In this document: piece after piece, positions 35,159 through 46,797 of the stretch
Layout: every line of letters starts with the position of its first letter
Position numbering within the stretch: the first letter of the stretch is position 1
Origin: JBBPYC01 sp965218765
Lineage (GTDB): Bacteria > Pseudomonadota > Gammaproteobacteria > Burkholderiales > Burkholderiaceae_C
Assembly: GCA_965218765.1 (NCBI GenBank)
Contig: CBDCLU010000002.1
Location: 682,001-746,000, forward strand
Length of the DNA: 64,000 nucleotides
Direction: 5' to 3'
The notes under the pieces: model-generated
The model's input: only the letters and a program-made list of their open reading frames with translations
Told to the model about the DNA's origin: nothing
The model's database searches: none
Position numbers and translations under genes: made by a program

Positions 35159-36865
35159 ATGGCAGCACCCAAAGTGATCCCGATCCAGCCCGCCAACGCG
35201 CGCTCCAGCCACATCACGGAAGGCAAGGCGCGCGCGCCGAATCGCTCGATGTATTACGCGATGGGCTACGAGCAAAGCGACTTCGGCAAGCCGATGGTCG
35301 GCGTCGCGAACGGCCACAGCACGATCACGCCGTGCAATTCGGGCCTGCAAAAGCTCGCCGACGCCGCGATCGAAGGCATCGAAGCCGCGGGCGGCAACGC
35401 GCAGGTGTTCGGCACGCCGACCATCTCGGACGGCATGGCGATGGGCACCGAAGGCATGAAATACAGCCTGGTCAGCCGCGAGGTGATCTCGGACTGCGTG
35501 GAGACCTGCGTCCAGGGCCAGTGGATGGACGGCGTGGTGGTGATCGGCGGCTGCGACAAGAACATGCCTGGCGGCCTGATGGGCATGCTGCGCGCGAACG
35601 TGCCTGCGATCTACGTGTACGGCGGCACCATCCTGCCGGGCCGCTGGCAGGGCCAGGACCTGAATATCGTGAGCGTGTTCGAGGCGGTCGGCCAGAACGC
35701 GGCCGGCAATCTGAGCGACGACGACTTGCTACAGATCGAGAAGCGCTCGATCCCCGGCACCGGCTCGTGCGGCGGCATGTACACCGCGAACACGATGTCG
35801 AGTTCGTTCGAAGCGCTCGGCATCTCGCTGCCCTACTCGTCCACGATGGCGAATCCGCATGACGAGAAAGCCGAATCGGCAAGACAGTCGGCCAAGGTGC
35901 TGGTCGAGGCGATCGGCAAGGGCATCAAGCCGCGCGATCTGGTCACGCGCAAATCGATCGAGAACGCGGTGGCCGTCATCATGGCGACCGGCGGTTCGAC
36001 CAACGCGGTGCTGCACTTCCTGGCGATCGCGCATGCGGCCGAAGTCGAATGGTCGATCGATGACTTTGAGCGCATCCGCAAGAAGACGCCGGTGCTGTGC
36101 GACCTGAAGCCGTCCGGCAAATACCTAGCCGTCGATCTGCACAAGGCCGGCGGCATCCCGCAGGTCATGAAGATCCTGATGAACGCTGGTCTGCTGCACG
36201 GCGACTGCCTGACGATCACCGGCCAGACGATCGCCGAAGTGCTGGCCGACGTGCCCGATGCGCCGCGCGCCGACCAGGATGTGATCCGCGGAATCGACCA
36301 GCCGATGTACGCCCAAGGCCATCTCGCGATCCTGAAAGGCAACCTGAGCCCGGAAGGCGCGGTCGCCAAGATCACGGGTTTGAAGAATCCGGTCATCACC
36401 GGCCCCGCGCGCGTGTTCGACGATGAGCAGTCGGCGCTGCAGGCAATCCTTGACGGCAGGATCGTGGCTGGCGACGTGATGGTGCTGCGCTATCTCGGCC
36501 CCAAGGGCGGTCCGGGCATGCCCGAGATGCTCGCGCCGACCGGGGCGCTGATCGGTGCGGGCCTGGGCGAGTCGGTCGGCCTGATCACCGACGGGCGCTT
36601 TTCCGGCGGCACCTGGGGCATGGTGGTCGGCCATGTGGCGCCGGAAGCGGCCGCGGGCGGGCTGATCGCGTTCGTCCATGAAGGCGACAGCATCACGATC
36701 GATGCCCACGCGTTGAAGCTGGAGCTGAACGTCGATGCAGCAGCAATCGAGCAGCGCCGCAGCGGCTGGACCGCGCCGAAACCGCGCTACACGCGCGGCG
36801 TGCAGGCGAAGTTCGCGTTCAATGCCGCCAGCGCAAGCCGAGGCGCGGTGTTGGACGACTATTGA
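35159..36865 (+). CDS. ilvD: Dihydroxy-acid dehydratase
   Basis: A 568-residue Fe-S dehydratase of the IlvD/Edd family, catalysing the third step of valine and isoleucine synthesis. Cluster-ligand cysteines are in TPCNSG, GGCDKNMPG and TGSCGGMYTAN, and the conserved C-terminal GRFSGGTWG is intact. A GCAGGAG Shine-Dalgarno precedes the ATG. Pattern and length agree with the short-form enzymes of about 560 residues. No other branched-chain genes adjoin: lgt is divergent and the Trp-rich small protein gene is convergent. Confidence 0.93.
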   Translation: MAAPKVIPIQPANARSSHITEGKARAPNRSMYYAMGYEQSDFGKPMVGVANGHSTITPCNSGLQKLADAAIEGIEAAGGNAQVFGTPTISDGMAMGTEGMKYSLVSREVISDCVETCVQGQWMDGVVVIGGCDKNMPGGLMGMLRANVPAIYVYGGTILPGRWQGQDLNIVSVFEAVGQNAAGNLSDDDLLQIEKRSIPGTGSCGGMYTANTMSSSFEALGISLPYSSTMANPHDEKAESARQSAKVLVEAIGKGIKPRDLVTRKSIENAVAVIMATGGSTNAVLHFLAIAHAAEVEWSIDDFERIRKKTPVLCDLKPSGKYLAVDLHKAGGIPQVMKILMNAGLLHGDCLTITGQTIAEVLADVPDAPRADQDVIRGIDQPMYAQGHLAILKGNLSPEGAVAKITGLKNPVITGPARVFDDEQSALQAILDGRIVAGDVMVLRYLGPKGGPGMPEMLAPTGALIGAGLGESVGLITDGRFSGGTWGMVVGHVAPEAAAGGLIAFVHEGDSITIDAHALKLELNVDAAAIEQRRSGWTAPKPRYTRGVQAKFAFNAASASRGAVLDDY

Positions 36866-36881
36866 CGCGGGGCGGCTCGCC

Positions 36882-37127
36882 TCACGTCCGGCGCTTGCGC
36901 GGCGCCAGACCCAGCGTTTCCTTGCTCTTCGCGATGCGGGCCTGGCGGCGCTCATCTTCGCGCTCCATCGCACGGCGTTTGGTCAGGCCGCTGCCATCAG
37001 CCCAGCTCCACCAGACCACGGCCAGCGCAAACGGCGTGAGCACAATCCACCAGGACCACTGCGCGGGCCAGCCGAATTCGAGCCACTTGCACAGCAGCAA
37101 CACGATTCCCAGGATCAGCATGCCCAT
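36882..37127 (-). CDS. Trp-rich small membrane protein (TIGR04438-like)
   Basis: An 81-residue protein with two N-terminal hydrophobic segments containing eight Trp residues (for example KWLEFGWPAQWSWW and VVWWSW) and a strongly basic C-terminal tail of about 30 residues. This matches the TIGR04438 'small Trp-rich protein' family of betaproteobacteria, whose function is unknown. It would sit in the inner membrane with the basic tail in the cytoplasm. It ends 16 nt from the convergent ilvD stop and is divergent from the cytochrome c gene, with about 138 nt between. Confidence 0.85.
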   Translation of the reverse strand: MGMLILGIVLLLCKWLEFGWPAQWSWWIVLTPFALAVVWWSWADGSGLTKRRAMEREDERRQARIAKSKETLGLAPRKRRT

Positions 37128-37265
37128 GTGTGGCGCTCTCGCAGTTGTTACGGTGAACGGGTTTCGTGCCTGCTACTGCGATTCGATCGCAGTCAACGGC
37201 AGCCATGCACGGTCCGTTGCATGAATTTAGTGCAAGCGCCAGAACACATAAGAGGAAAAGGCACG

Positions 37266-37589
37266 ATGAAGCGAACTATTTTGACCCTGGCCATCGCCGC
37301 GATTGCCATTTTGACCGCCACGGCTGCCGCACCTGCATTTGCCGACCTGGCACTTGCCCAGTCGAAGAATTGCATGGCCTGCCACGCGCTGGACCGCAAG
37401 CTGGTTGGCCCGTCGTACAAAGACGTGGCAGCGAAGTACGCAGGCGATGCAGGTGCCGTGAACCGGCTTGCCGGCAAGATCCGACAAGGCAGCGCCGGCG
37501 TCTGGGGCGCGATCCCGATGCCCGCGAACGCGAACGTGAGCGATGCAGAAGCCAGGCAGCTGGCCACCTGGGTGCTGACGCTCAAGTAG
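37266..37589 (+). CDS. Small class I cytochrome c
   Basis: A 107-residue periplasmic c-type cytochrome. The signal peptide ends near AFA at about residue 26. The haem motif CMACH follows closely, and the axial Met lies in IPMPAN near residue 80. The overall size and the KLVGPSYKDVAAKY segment match the cytochrome c-551/c5-like group. A strong GAGG Shine-Dalgarno precedes the ATG. The gene is monocistronic: a terminator follows, and the Trp-rich gene is divergent upstream. The electron-transfer partner is not apparent. Confidence 0.92.
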   Translation: MKRTILTLAIAAIAILTATAAAPAFADLALAQSKNCMACHALDRKLVGPSYKDVAAKYAGDAGAVNRLAGKIRQGSAGVWGAIPMPANANVSDAEARQLATWVLTLK

Positions 37590-37613
37590 CAGCGAAGCGC
37601 GCAGCGCCATGAC

Positions 37614-37640
37614 AAAAGCCCGGCCGTAGCCGGGCTTTTT
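37614..37640 (+). terminator. Rho-independent terminator after the cytochrome c gene
   Basis: The hairpin AAAAGCCCGGC / GCCGGGCTTTTT with a four-base loop lies 24 nt beyond the cytochrome stop. The A-run on the left and T-run on the right suggest it also terminates acs transcription from the other strand. Confidence 0.9.
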
Positions 37641-37652
37641 GCTGTCAAACCG

Positions 37653-37720
37653 TTGATTTTTGGATCAAATCAGCACTGGATGCCGATGCAGCTTGTATAT
37701 TCAGCTATGGTTTCAGTAGC
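37653..37720 (-). repeat. Palindromic repeat, copy 3 (intergenic, inverted)
   Basis: Read on the minus strand, this element has the same frame of landmarks as the other copies: CTA at position 1, TAGCT at 13-17, the block CTGCATC at 29-35 shared with the ligA copy at the same offset, TTTG near 51-54 and an A-rich end. It lies between the cytochrome terminator and the acs stop codon, in the mirror orientation relative to the other four copies. Confidence 0.65.
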
Positions 37721-37736
37721 ATCGAGATCGCACCGA

Positions 37737-39725
<1,989 letters not shown>

Positions 39726-39872
39726 GTCCTTGTGTCTCCTTCGGTTGCTTTTGCTGTGACTGACGGCAGGCCATCTGCCTGCATCGGCTCGATACGCCGC
39801 CGACGTCAATATAGCCGCAGCGCCATCGTCTCCGCAGGCGCAACGAGCCGGTTTGACCCTGGGTTTGTCGGC

Positions 39873-41582
39873 TCAGGCGCTGGCCGCTCGCGGCGCCTGC
39901 TGCTCCGCTTCCTGCAGCGTGCGCCACATCACCTTGCCACTGCCGCTTTTCGGCAGCGCATCGACGAACTGCACCACGCGGGGCACCTTGTAGACCGCCA
40001 TGTGCTCGCGGCACCAGTCGATGATGTCCTGCTCGCCGACCCGGCCTTTCGCGTCGCTGCGCAGCACCACCACGGCTTTCACCGACTCGCCGCGATAGGC
40101 GTCCTTCGTGGCGATGATGCAGGCTTCGGCAATCGCCGGGTTGCGGAACATCAGCGCTTCGACTTCGGCCGGCCAGACCTTGAAGCCGCTCGCGTTGATC
40201 ATGCGCTTCAAGCGATCGGTCATGAAGAAGTAACCGTCCTCGTCGACCCGGCCCAGGTCGCCGGTGCGCAGGAACTGCTTGCCGTCGATCTCGATGAACG
40301 CGTCGCGCGTCGCGTCGGGCCGCTTCCAGTAGCCACGGAACACTTCGGGGCCGTGCGTGACGATCTCGCCGGATTCGCCGGTGGCCACTTCCTGCAGCGT
40401 CTCCGGATCGATCACGCGCGAGTCGGTGCTCATGTACGGGATGCCCAGGCACTGCTGCTTCGGTGCAGAGGCCGGGTTGCTGTGCGACGGCGCGGCCGTC
40501 TCGGTCATGCCGTAGCCTTCCACGTAGCGCAGGCCATACAGGTCGAACAGCTTTTGCGCGACCGCCTGTGGCATTGCCGCGCCGCCGCCGCCGATGTAGA
40601 CCAGGCTCGACAGGTCGTACCGGTCGAAGTTCGGGCTGGCCAGCAGGTCCATCACCATGGTGGGGATGTTGGTCCAGTGCGTGACGCGCCATTTGGAAAT
40701 CATGCGGCCCGCGAATTCGCGTTCCCAGCGCGGCATGATCACCAGCGCGGCACCGCCGAGGATGCTCGTGTGCATTAGGCTGACCATGCCGGTCACATGG
40801 AACATCGGCACCACCGCCAAGGTGACGTTCTCGTGCGTGCCGTTGCCCCAGTAGGCGCTGGCGAATGCGTTGTGGTTGATGCTCGCATGCGTGTGCATGC
40901 AGCCTTTGGGCAGGCCGGTGGTGCCGCTGGTGTAGGGCAGGATCGCCAGATCTTCGGCGCCGATGGCGGGCTGCGGCGCGGGCGCATCGCAGGCCAGCGC
41001 ATCGGTCCATACATGCGCGGTGCCGCCCGCGATGTTCGGCAACGCATGCCGCTTGCACAGCCAGTCGTGCCAGACGGCCGGCGCTGCGTCGTCGCCCTGC
41101 ACGGCCGCATCGAACGCATCGGTGAACTGCGTGACGATCAGGTGCTCCAGCCGCACGGCGGGTTCCAGCGCGTTGTTCGCCGCGGCTAGCTCCGCCGCCA
41201 GATCGCCGGTGGTCAGCGCGACCTTCGCATCCGGGTCGGTGATGTAGTGCTTGAGCTCTTCGGCCCGGTTCATCGGATTGACCGGCACCACCACCGCGTT
41301 GGCACGCAGGATCGCAAAATGTGCGACCACCAGCTGTGGGCAGTTCTGCATGTTCAGCACGACGCGGTCGCCCTTTCTCACGCCGAGCTCGCTCAAGCAC
41401 GCGGCAAGCCGTTCGACCTGCGCGAACAGTTGCGCATAGTTCGTCACGGTGCCGAAGAACACCAGCGCCGGCCGATCCGGAAAACGCCGCGCGTTCACGG
41501 CCAGGTTGTCCCACAGCGGCGTGGCCGGCGGCGTGATCGCGTGCGGCAGCCGGGCCGGCCAGAACTTGTAGTGCGCTTGCAT
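39873..41582 (-). CDS. Long-chain fatty acid CoA ligase (FadD-like)
   Basis: An ANL-superfamily acyl-CoA synthetase of 569 residues. The ATP loop is LPYTSGTTGLPKGC, followed by VEGYGMTETAA and FLRTGDLGRVDEDGYFFMTDR, and the catalytic Lys is in LPKSGSGKVMWR. It activates fatty acids or related carboxylates. The sequence resembles medium/long-chain enzymes, but chain length cannot be inferred here. No signal peptide or membrane span is seen. It is upstream of acs on the minus strand and 153 nt downstream of purL. Confidence 0.88.
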   Translation of the reverse strand: MQAHYKFWPARLPHAITPPATPLWDNLAVNARRFPDRPALVFFGTVTNYAQLFAQVERLAACLSELGVRKGDRVVLNMQNCPQLVVAHFAILRANAVVVPVNPMNRAEELKHYITDPDAKVALTTGDLAAELAAANNALEPAVRLEHLIVTQFTDAFDAAVQGDDAAPAVWHDWLCKRHALPNIAGGTAHVWTDALACDAPAPQPAIGAEDLAILPYTSGTTGLPKGCMHTHASINHNAFASAYWGNGTHENVTLAVVPMFHVTGMVSLMHTSILGGAALVIMPRWEREFAGRMISKWRVTHWTNIPTMVMDLLASPNFDRYDLSSLVYIGGGGAAMPQAVAQKLFDLYGLRYVEGYGMTETAAPSHSNPASAPKQQCLGIPYMSTDSRVIDPETLQEVATGESGEIVTHGPEVFRGYWKRPDATRDAFIEIDGKQFLRTGDLGRVDEDGYFFMTDRLKRMINASGFKVWPAEVEALMFRNPAIAEACIIATKDAYRGESVKAVVVLRSDAKGRVGEQDIIDWCREHMAVYKVPRVVQFVDALPKSGSGKVMWRTLQEAEQQAPRAASA

Positions 41583-41735
41583 CGGAATGGGTCTCCTCGA
41601 TCTTTGTGGGTGCCAAGCAATTGAGGGTCAAGCGCTGCCGCTCGGCGGCGATGCCCGCTGCTTCGCTCGACGGCGTAGCAGCTTACACGCCGGGCCGGGC
41701 CGTCTGCCAGCGTCCGTGCCCACGCCGGTGCCGGC

Positions 41736-44700
41736 TCAGCCGACCCAGCGCCGCGCGTTGCGCCACAGCCGCAGCCAGGGGCTCGGCTCGGCCACGCGGC
41801 CGGTGGTCCAGCTCAGCTGCGCGTTTCTGAAAACGCGCTCCGGGTGCGGCATCAGCGCGGTGAAGCGTCCGCAGTCGCTTGTCACGCCGGTCAGGCCGCC
41901 CGCGCTGCCGTTCGGGTTCGCCGGATAGGCGGCGGTCGGCGCGCCCTGGTGGTCGATGAAGCGCAGCGCGGCTTGCACCCGCTCAGGGTTCCCCTGCGCC
42001 CGGAAATCCGCAAAGCCTTCGCCGTGCGCGACCGCGATCGGCAGCCGGCTACCGGCCATGCCCGCAAACACGATCGACGGCGACGCCAGCACTTCGACGA
42101 GTGACAGCCGCGCCTCGAACCGCTCGCTGACGTTGCCGGTGAAGCGCGGCCAGGCAGCAGCGCCTGGGATCAGCGGCGCAAGTTCGGCAAACATCTGGCA
42201 GCCGTTGCAGACGCCCAAGGCAAATGTGTCGCCTCGATGAAAGAATGCCTGGAACTGATCGGCCAGCGCCGGATTGAGCCGGATGCTGCGGGCCCAGCCG
42301 ACCCCTGCGCCGAGCGTGTCGCCGTAGCTGAAGCCGCCGCAGGCGACCAGCCCGCGAAAGTCGGCGAGCCGCACCCGCCCGGCTTGCAGATCGGTCATCG
42401 TCACGTCGATCGCGTCGAAGCCTGCCAACGTGAATGCATAAGCCATCTCGACATGCGAATTCACGCCCTGCTCGCGCAGCACCGCGACCTTCGGGCGCGC
42501 AAGGTTCAGGTACGGTGCGGCCACATCTTCGTGCGGATCGAACGTCGGCGCAACCTGCAGGCCCGGATCGGCCACGAACGCTGCGGCATCATTGCCGTTG
42601 GCCGCATGCTCGGTGTCTGCACAGGCCGGATCGTCGCGCTCGCGGCAGACCTTCCAGCTCGTCGTGTCCCACTGCTGCTGCAGCGCGGCCAGCGGTGCCT
42701 TGAACACGATCTTCGCATCGCGCCAGACCTGCACCTCATGCTGGCCGCCGGCCAGCGCAGAGGTCATCGGCCGCGTCTTGCCGACGAAATGCGCATCGCG
42801 CGACAGGCCGTGCCGGCGCAGCGTCTGCATGACCGCATTGCGTTCGGCCGTGCGCACCTGCAGCAGCACGCCGGGCTCTTCGCAAAACAACGCCTTGAGT
42901 GTCAGCTCCTCGCGCCGCGCGTTCACCTGCGTCGCCCAGTTCTTGCTGTCGCCGAAATCCGCGCGGCTGTCCGCGATGCCGTCGCCTTCCGTGACCAGCA
43001 GATCGACGTTCAACGCGATGCCGACGCGGCCCGCGAACGCCATCTCGCACGCACACGCGAACAGGCCGCCGTCGCTGCGGTCGTGGTAGGCGAGGATCTG
43101 CTCCGCCGCGCGCAGTTCGTTGACGGCGGCGACCAGCGCAACCAGCTGCGCGGGGTCATCCAGGTCGGGCGGCACGTCGCCGGTCTGGCCCAGCGTCTCG
43201 GCGAGGATGCTCGCGCCCAGGCGATGGCGGCCGGCGCCGAGGTCGATCAACAGCAGGGTGGTGTCGGGCTCGGTCGCGTCGAGCTGCGGCGTCAGGCAGC
43301 CGCGCACGTCCGGGAGCGTTGCAAACGCGGTGGCGATCAGGCTCACAGGCGACACCACCTTGTGCGTGACGCCGTTTGCGTCAGCCTGCCACTGCGTGCG
43401 CATCGACAGCGAATCCTTGCCGACTGGGATCGAGATGCCCAGCGCTGGGCACAGCTCCATTGCCACCGCGTGCACCGCCCGATACAGCGCCGCGTCCTCG
43501 CCGGGTTCGCCGCAAGCGGCCATCCAGTTGGCCGACAGCTTGACACGAGCCAGCTCGATCGGCGCGGCCAGCAGATTCGTGATCGCCTCGGCCACCGCCA
43601 GGCGTGCTGCGGCCGCCGGGTCGAGCACCGCGATCGGCGTGCGCTCGCCCAGGCTCATCGCCTCGCCGCGCAGACCCGCGTAGTCGGCCAACGTCACCGC
43701 GCAGTCGGCCACCGGCACCTGCCAGGGCCCGACCATCTGATCCCGGTGCGTCAGGCCGCCGACGCTGCGGTCGCCGATCGTGATGAGGAAGCGTTTCGAT
43801 GCGACGGTCGGATGCGCGAGCACCGCGAGCGCGGCCTGCTCCAGCGTCAGGTCGGACAATTCGAGCTGAGCGAAGCGGCGCATGATGGTGCGCACGGCGC
43901 GCACCATCTTCGGCGGTTTGCCGAGCAGCACGTCGAGCGGCATGTCCACCACGTTCGACTGCGCACCGGCCAGTACCAACTGGCGCTGCGCCGTGGCGCT
44001 GCCGACGACGGCAGCCGGGCAACGTTCGCGTGCGCAGATCTGTTGCAGCAGCGGCCACGATTCGGGCGCGATCGCGATCACGTAGCGCTCCTGACTTTCG
44101 TTGCACCAGATTTCCTTTGGCGCCAGACCCGACTCCTCGACCGGCACCGCGGCCAGTTCGAAGCACGCGCCGCGGCCTGCATCGTTCACGAGCTCCGGAA
44201 ACGCGTTGCTTAAGCCCCCGGCGCCGACGTCGTGGATCGCGAGGATCGGGTTGCCGGTGCCCAATGCGCAGCAGCGGTCGATCACCTCCTGCGCACGCCG
44301 CTGGATCTCCGGGTTGCCGCGCTGCACCGAATCGAAATCCAGTTCGGCCGCGTTCGCGCCGCTGGCCATCGAACTGGCGGCGCCGCCGCCGATGCCGATG
44401 CGCATGCCGGGCCCGCCGAGCTGCACCAGCAGGCTGCCGGCTGCGAATGCGACCTTCTCGACCAGCCGCACATCGATCGAGCCCACGCCGCCGGCCAGCA
44501 TGATCGGCTTGTGATAGCCACGCTGCACCTCATCGACGTCGGAGGTCGCCAGTTGTTCGTATTCGCGAAAGAAGCCGAGCAGCCCAGGCCGGCCGAATTC
44601 GTTGTTGAACGCGGCGGCGCCGAGCGGCCCGTCGGTCATGATCGCGAGCGGGCTGGCCAGCTGCGCCGGGCGGCTTTGCGGCGCCTGCGGCCACAGGCGC

Positions 44701-45806
44701 GACACCATGAAGCCACTCAGACCGGCTTTCGGCCTGGAGCCACGCCCGGTCGCGCCTTCGTCACGGATCTCGCCGCCGGCGCCGGTCGCGGCACCCGCGA
44801 ACGGTGCGATTGCGGTCGGGTGGTTGTGCGTTTCGACCTTCATCAACACATGCCGCACTTCGCTACTCTTTTCGTAGCTGTAGGTGCAGTCTGAACCTGC
44901 GCCTGGATCGGTTTTGGCTGAAAAAACCTCAATCTCACCGCCTTCCATCACCGCCGCGTTGTCTGAGTACGCGACCACGCTGTGCTGCGGGTTCAGCGCA
45001 TGCGTGTGGCGGATCATCGCGAACAGGCTCAGTGCTTGCGGCACGCCATCGATCGTGAATGCGGCGTTGAAAATCTTGTGCCGGCAATGCTCGCTGTTGG
45101 CCTGCGCGAACATCATCAGCTCGACGTCGGTCGGGTCGCGTTCGAGCTGGTTGAATGCGGCGACCAGGTAGTCGATCTCGTCCTCGGCCAGCGCCAGGCC
45201 GAAGCGCCGGTTCGCATCGGCCAGCGCGCTGCGGCCTTGTGTGCGTACCGGTACCGTCTCCAGCGGCGGCGCCTGGAGCGGCTCGAACAACCGGAACGCT
45301 GCGGCGCGGCTGCCCAGCACGCTCTCCGTCATGCGGTCGTGCACCAGCGCGGCGGCGGCGTGGGTCTCGGCTTCGGTCAAGGCGGCTGGCTGTTTCTTGA
45401 GCCAGCCCGTCTTCGGCAGCAGCCGGTATTCGGTGATGCGCTCGATCCGGTGCACCGCAAGGCCGCAGTTGCGCGCGATGTCGGTCGCCTTGGACGCCCA
45501 GGGCGAGACGGTGCCGAGCCGTGGCGTCACGACGATCAGGGTACCGGGCTCGTCGGCGGCACCGGCTGCATCCGCGCCCTGCTCCGGCGCGTCCTGCTGC
45601 AGCAGATCAACGAGCCGGGCTTGCAAGGCCGCATCCGGCGGTGCCTCGCACCAGACCAGATAGACATGGCGCGTGGACAGCGCCTCCAGATCCGGCCGCA
45701 CCGTACGCAGCGCCGCCAGCAGCCGGCGCGTGCGCGCGGCCGACAGCGCGGGGCCGCCGGGAACCGCCAGCTGCAACCGGGATGGGTCCAATTCGCTCAA
45801 GCGCAC
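41736..45806 (-). CDS. purL: Phosphoribosylformylglycinamidine synthase (single large form)
   Basis: A 1356-residue enzyme combining a FGAM synthetase domain and a C-terminal class I glutaminase, catalysing the fourth step of purine synthesis. Landmarks are NSEHCRHKIFN, KVETHNHPTAI, GAATGAGGEIRDEGATGRG and, at the C-terminus, CGGFSYGD with GVCNGCQ (nucleophile Cys). The length is slightly above that of the E. coli protein. The loop before KVETHNHP contains about eight extra residues (roughly 294-315) encoded by a palindromic DNA repeat, described separately. It is complete and in frame, with a 110-nt divergent spacer to map. Confidence 0.96.
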   Translation of the reverse strand: MRLSELDPSRLQLAVPGGPALSAARTRRLLAALRTVRPDLEALSTRHVYLVWCEAPPDAALQARLVDLLQQDAPEQGADAAGAADEPGTLIVVTPRLGTVSPWASKATDIARNCGLAVHRIERITEYRLLPKTGWLKKQPAALTEAETHAAAALVHDRMTESVLGSRAAAFRLFEPLQAPPLETVPVRTQGRSALADANRRFGLALAEDEIDYLVAAFNQLERDPTDVELMMFAQANSEHCRHKIFNAAFTIDGVPQALSLFAMIRHTHALNPQHSVVAYSDNAAVMEGGEIEVFSAKTDPGAGSDCTYSYEKSSEVRHVLMKVETHNHPTAIAPFAGAATGAGGEIRDEGATGRGSRPKAGLSGFMVSRLWPQAPQSRPAQLASPLAIMTDGPLGAAAFNNEFGRPGLLGFFREYEQLATSDVDEVQRGYHKPIMLAGGVGSIDVRLVEKVAFAAGSLLVQLGGPGMRIGIGGGAASSMASGANAAELDFDSVQRGNPEIQRRAQEVIDRCCALGTGNPILAIHDVGAGGLSNAFPELVNDAGRGACFELAAVPVEESGLAPKEIWCNESQERYVIAIAPESWPLLQQICARERCPAAVVGSATAQRQLVLAGAQSNVVDMPLDVLLGKPPKMVRAVRTIMRRFAQLELSDLTLEQAALAVLAHPTVASKRFLITIGDRSVGGLTHRDQMVGPWQVPVADCAVTLADYAGLRGEAMSLGERTPIAVLDPAAAARLAVAEAITNLLAAPIELARVKLSANWMAACGEPGEDAALYRAVHAVAMELCPALGISIPVGKDSLSMRTQWQADANGVTHKVVSPVSLIATAFATLPDVRGCLTPQLDATEPDTTLLLIDLGAGRHRLGASILAETLGQTGDVPPDLDDPAQLVALVAAVNELRAAEQILAYHDRSDGGLFACACEMAFAGRVGIALNVDLLVTEGDGIADSRADFGDSKNWATQVNARREELTLKALFCEEPGVLLQVRTAERNAVMQTLRRHGLSRDAHFVGKTRPMTSALAGGQHEVQVWRDAKIVFKAPLAALQQQWDTTSWKVCRERDDPACADTEHAANGNDAAAFVADPGLQVAPTFDPHEDVAAPYLNLARPKVAVLREQGVNSHVEMAYAFTLAGFDAIDVTMTDLQAGRVRLADFRGLVACGGFSYGDTLGAGVGWARSIRLNPALADQFQAFFHRGDTFALGVCNGCQMFAELAPLIPGAAAWPRFTGNVSERFEARLSLVEVLASPSIVFAGMAGSRLPIAVAHGEGFADFRAQGNPERVQAALRFIDHQGAPTAAYPANPNGSAGGLTGVTSDCGRFTALMPHPERVFRNAQLSWTTGRVAEPSPWLRLWRNARRWVG
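44863..44927 (+). repeat. Palindromic repeat, copy 4 (inside purL, in frame)
   Basis: A 65-bp element aligning gaplessly with the copy at 27162 (about 42 of 65 by hand count). It carries the inverted pairs CTACTC/GTAG and AGGTG/ACCT. Antisense to the element, the purL frame reads through it as VFSAKTDPGAG...SYEKSSE with no stop. Codons here (TTT, TCA, CCA, AGT) are A/T-rich compared with the surrounding GC-rich purL sequence. Confidence 0.75.
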
Positions 45807-45916
45807 AACTCCTCAGTTCGCTGCGCCGTGGCTCGTTTTGCGGCAGCACCACCCGCATCCGGGAAAAAGCGTTCGAGTGTAGCCAGCGCCTGGTGCCCCC
45901 TGAGATAATCGGGTGC

Positions 45917-46789
45917 ATGAGCATCACCTACAAAACCGACGACGAAATCCAGGGCATGCGGGTGGCCGGCCGGCTGGCTTCCGAAGTGCTGGACTACCTT
46001 GCGCCGCATGTGAAACCCGGTGTCACGACGAACGCGCTCGATCAGCTCGCGCACGACTACATCACGCAGGTGCAAGGCGGCATTCCCGCGCCGTTGAACT
46101 ACCAGCCGTCCGGCTACCTGCCGTATCCGAAATCGATCTGCACGTCGGTCAACCACGTGGTCTGCCACGGCATTCCGAACGACAAGCCGTTGAAGAAAGG
46201 CGATGCGCTGAACATCGACGTCACCGTGATCAAGGACGGCTGGCATGGCGACACCAGCCGCATGTTCATGGTCGGCGAGGCATCGATCGCGGCCAAGCGG
46301 CTGGCCGCGCTGACCTACGACGCGATGTGGATCGGCATCGAGCAGGTACGCCCGGGCGCGCGCGTCGGCGACATCGGTGCGGCGATTCAGAAGTTTGCGG
46401 AACGGCACGGGTTTTCGGTGGTGCGCGAGTTCTGCGGCCACGGCATCGGCCGCAAGTTCCATGAAGACCCGCAGGTGCTGCATTACGGCCGCGCCGGCAC
46501 CCTCGACGAGATCAAGCCCGGCATGACCTTCACGGTGGAGCCGATGATCAACCTGGGCAAGCGCGAGGTGCGCGAGCTCGGCAACGACGGCTGGACCATC
46601 GTCACGCGCGACCATTCGCTGTCCGCGCAGTGGGAGCACACGGTGCTGGTGACCGAGACCGGTTATGAGGTGCTCACGGTATCGAGCGGCAGCCCGGCGG
46701 TGCCCAACTTCGTCCGCCCCGCGCGCAGCGCTGCTGCGGTGGCCGCCGACGCCGTGTCCGCCGCCGTGCTGGCCACTGCCGCGGGCTGA
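45917..46789 (+). CDS. map: Methionine aminopeptidase type I
   Basis: A 290-residue metalloprotease that removes the N-terminal Met from nascent proteins. The five metal ligands are recognisable: Asp in ALNIDVTV, Asp in HGDTSRM, His in FCGHGIGR, Glu in FTVEPMI and Glu in SAQWEHTVL. The substrate His is in VVCHGIPN. The C-terminus has an Ala/Val-rich extension of about 30 residues beyond the usual end of E. coli Map. It is 8 nt upstream of glnD and divergent from purL. In many other bacteria map follows or precedes glnD, so the pairing is familiar. Confidence 0.95.
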   Translation: MSITYKTDDEIQGMRVAGRLASEVLDYLAPHVKPGVTTNALDQLAHDYITQVQGGIPAPLNYQPSGYLPYPKSICTSVNHVVCHGIPNDKPLKKGDALNIDVTVIKDGWHGDTSRMFMVGEASIAAKRLAALTYDAMWIGIEQVRPGARVGDIGAAIQKFAERHGFSVVREFCGHGIGRKFHEDPQVLHYGRAGTLDEIKPGMTFTVEPMINLGKREVRELGNDGWTIVTRDHSLSAQWEHTVLVTETGYEVLTVSSGSPAVPNFVRPARSAAAVAADAVSAAVLATAAG

Positions 46790-46797
46790 CGCGAAGC

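Noticed and set aside
42237..44213. Open frame of about 660 codons antisense to purL
   Set aside because: It is a low-quality basic translation with no motifs, and the purL frame on the other strand has strong family motifs throughout.
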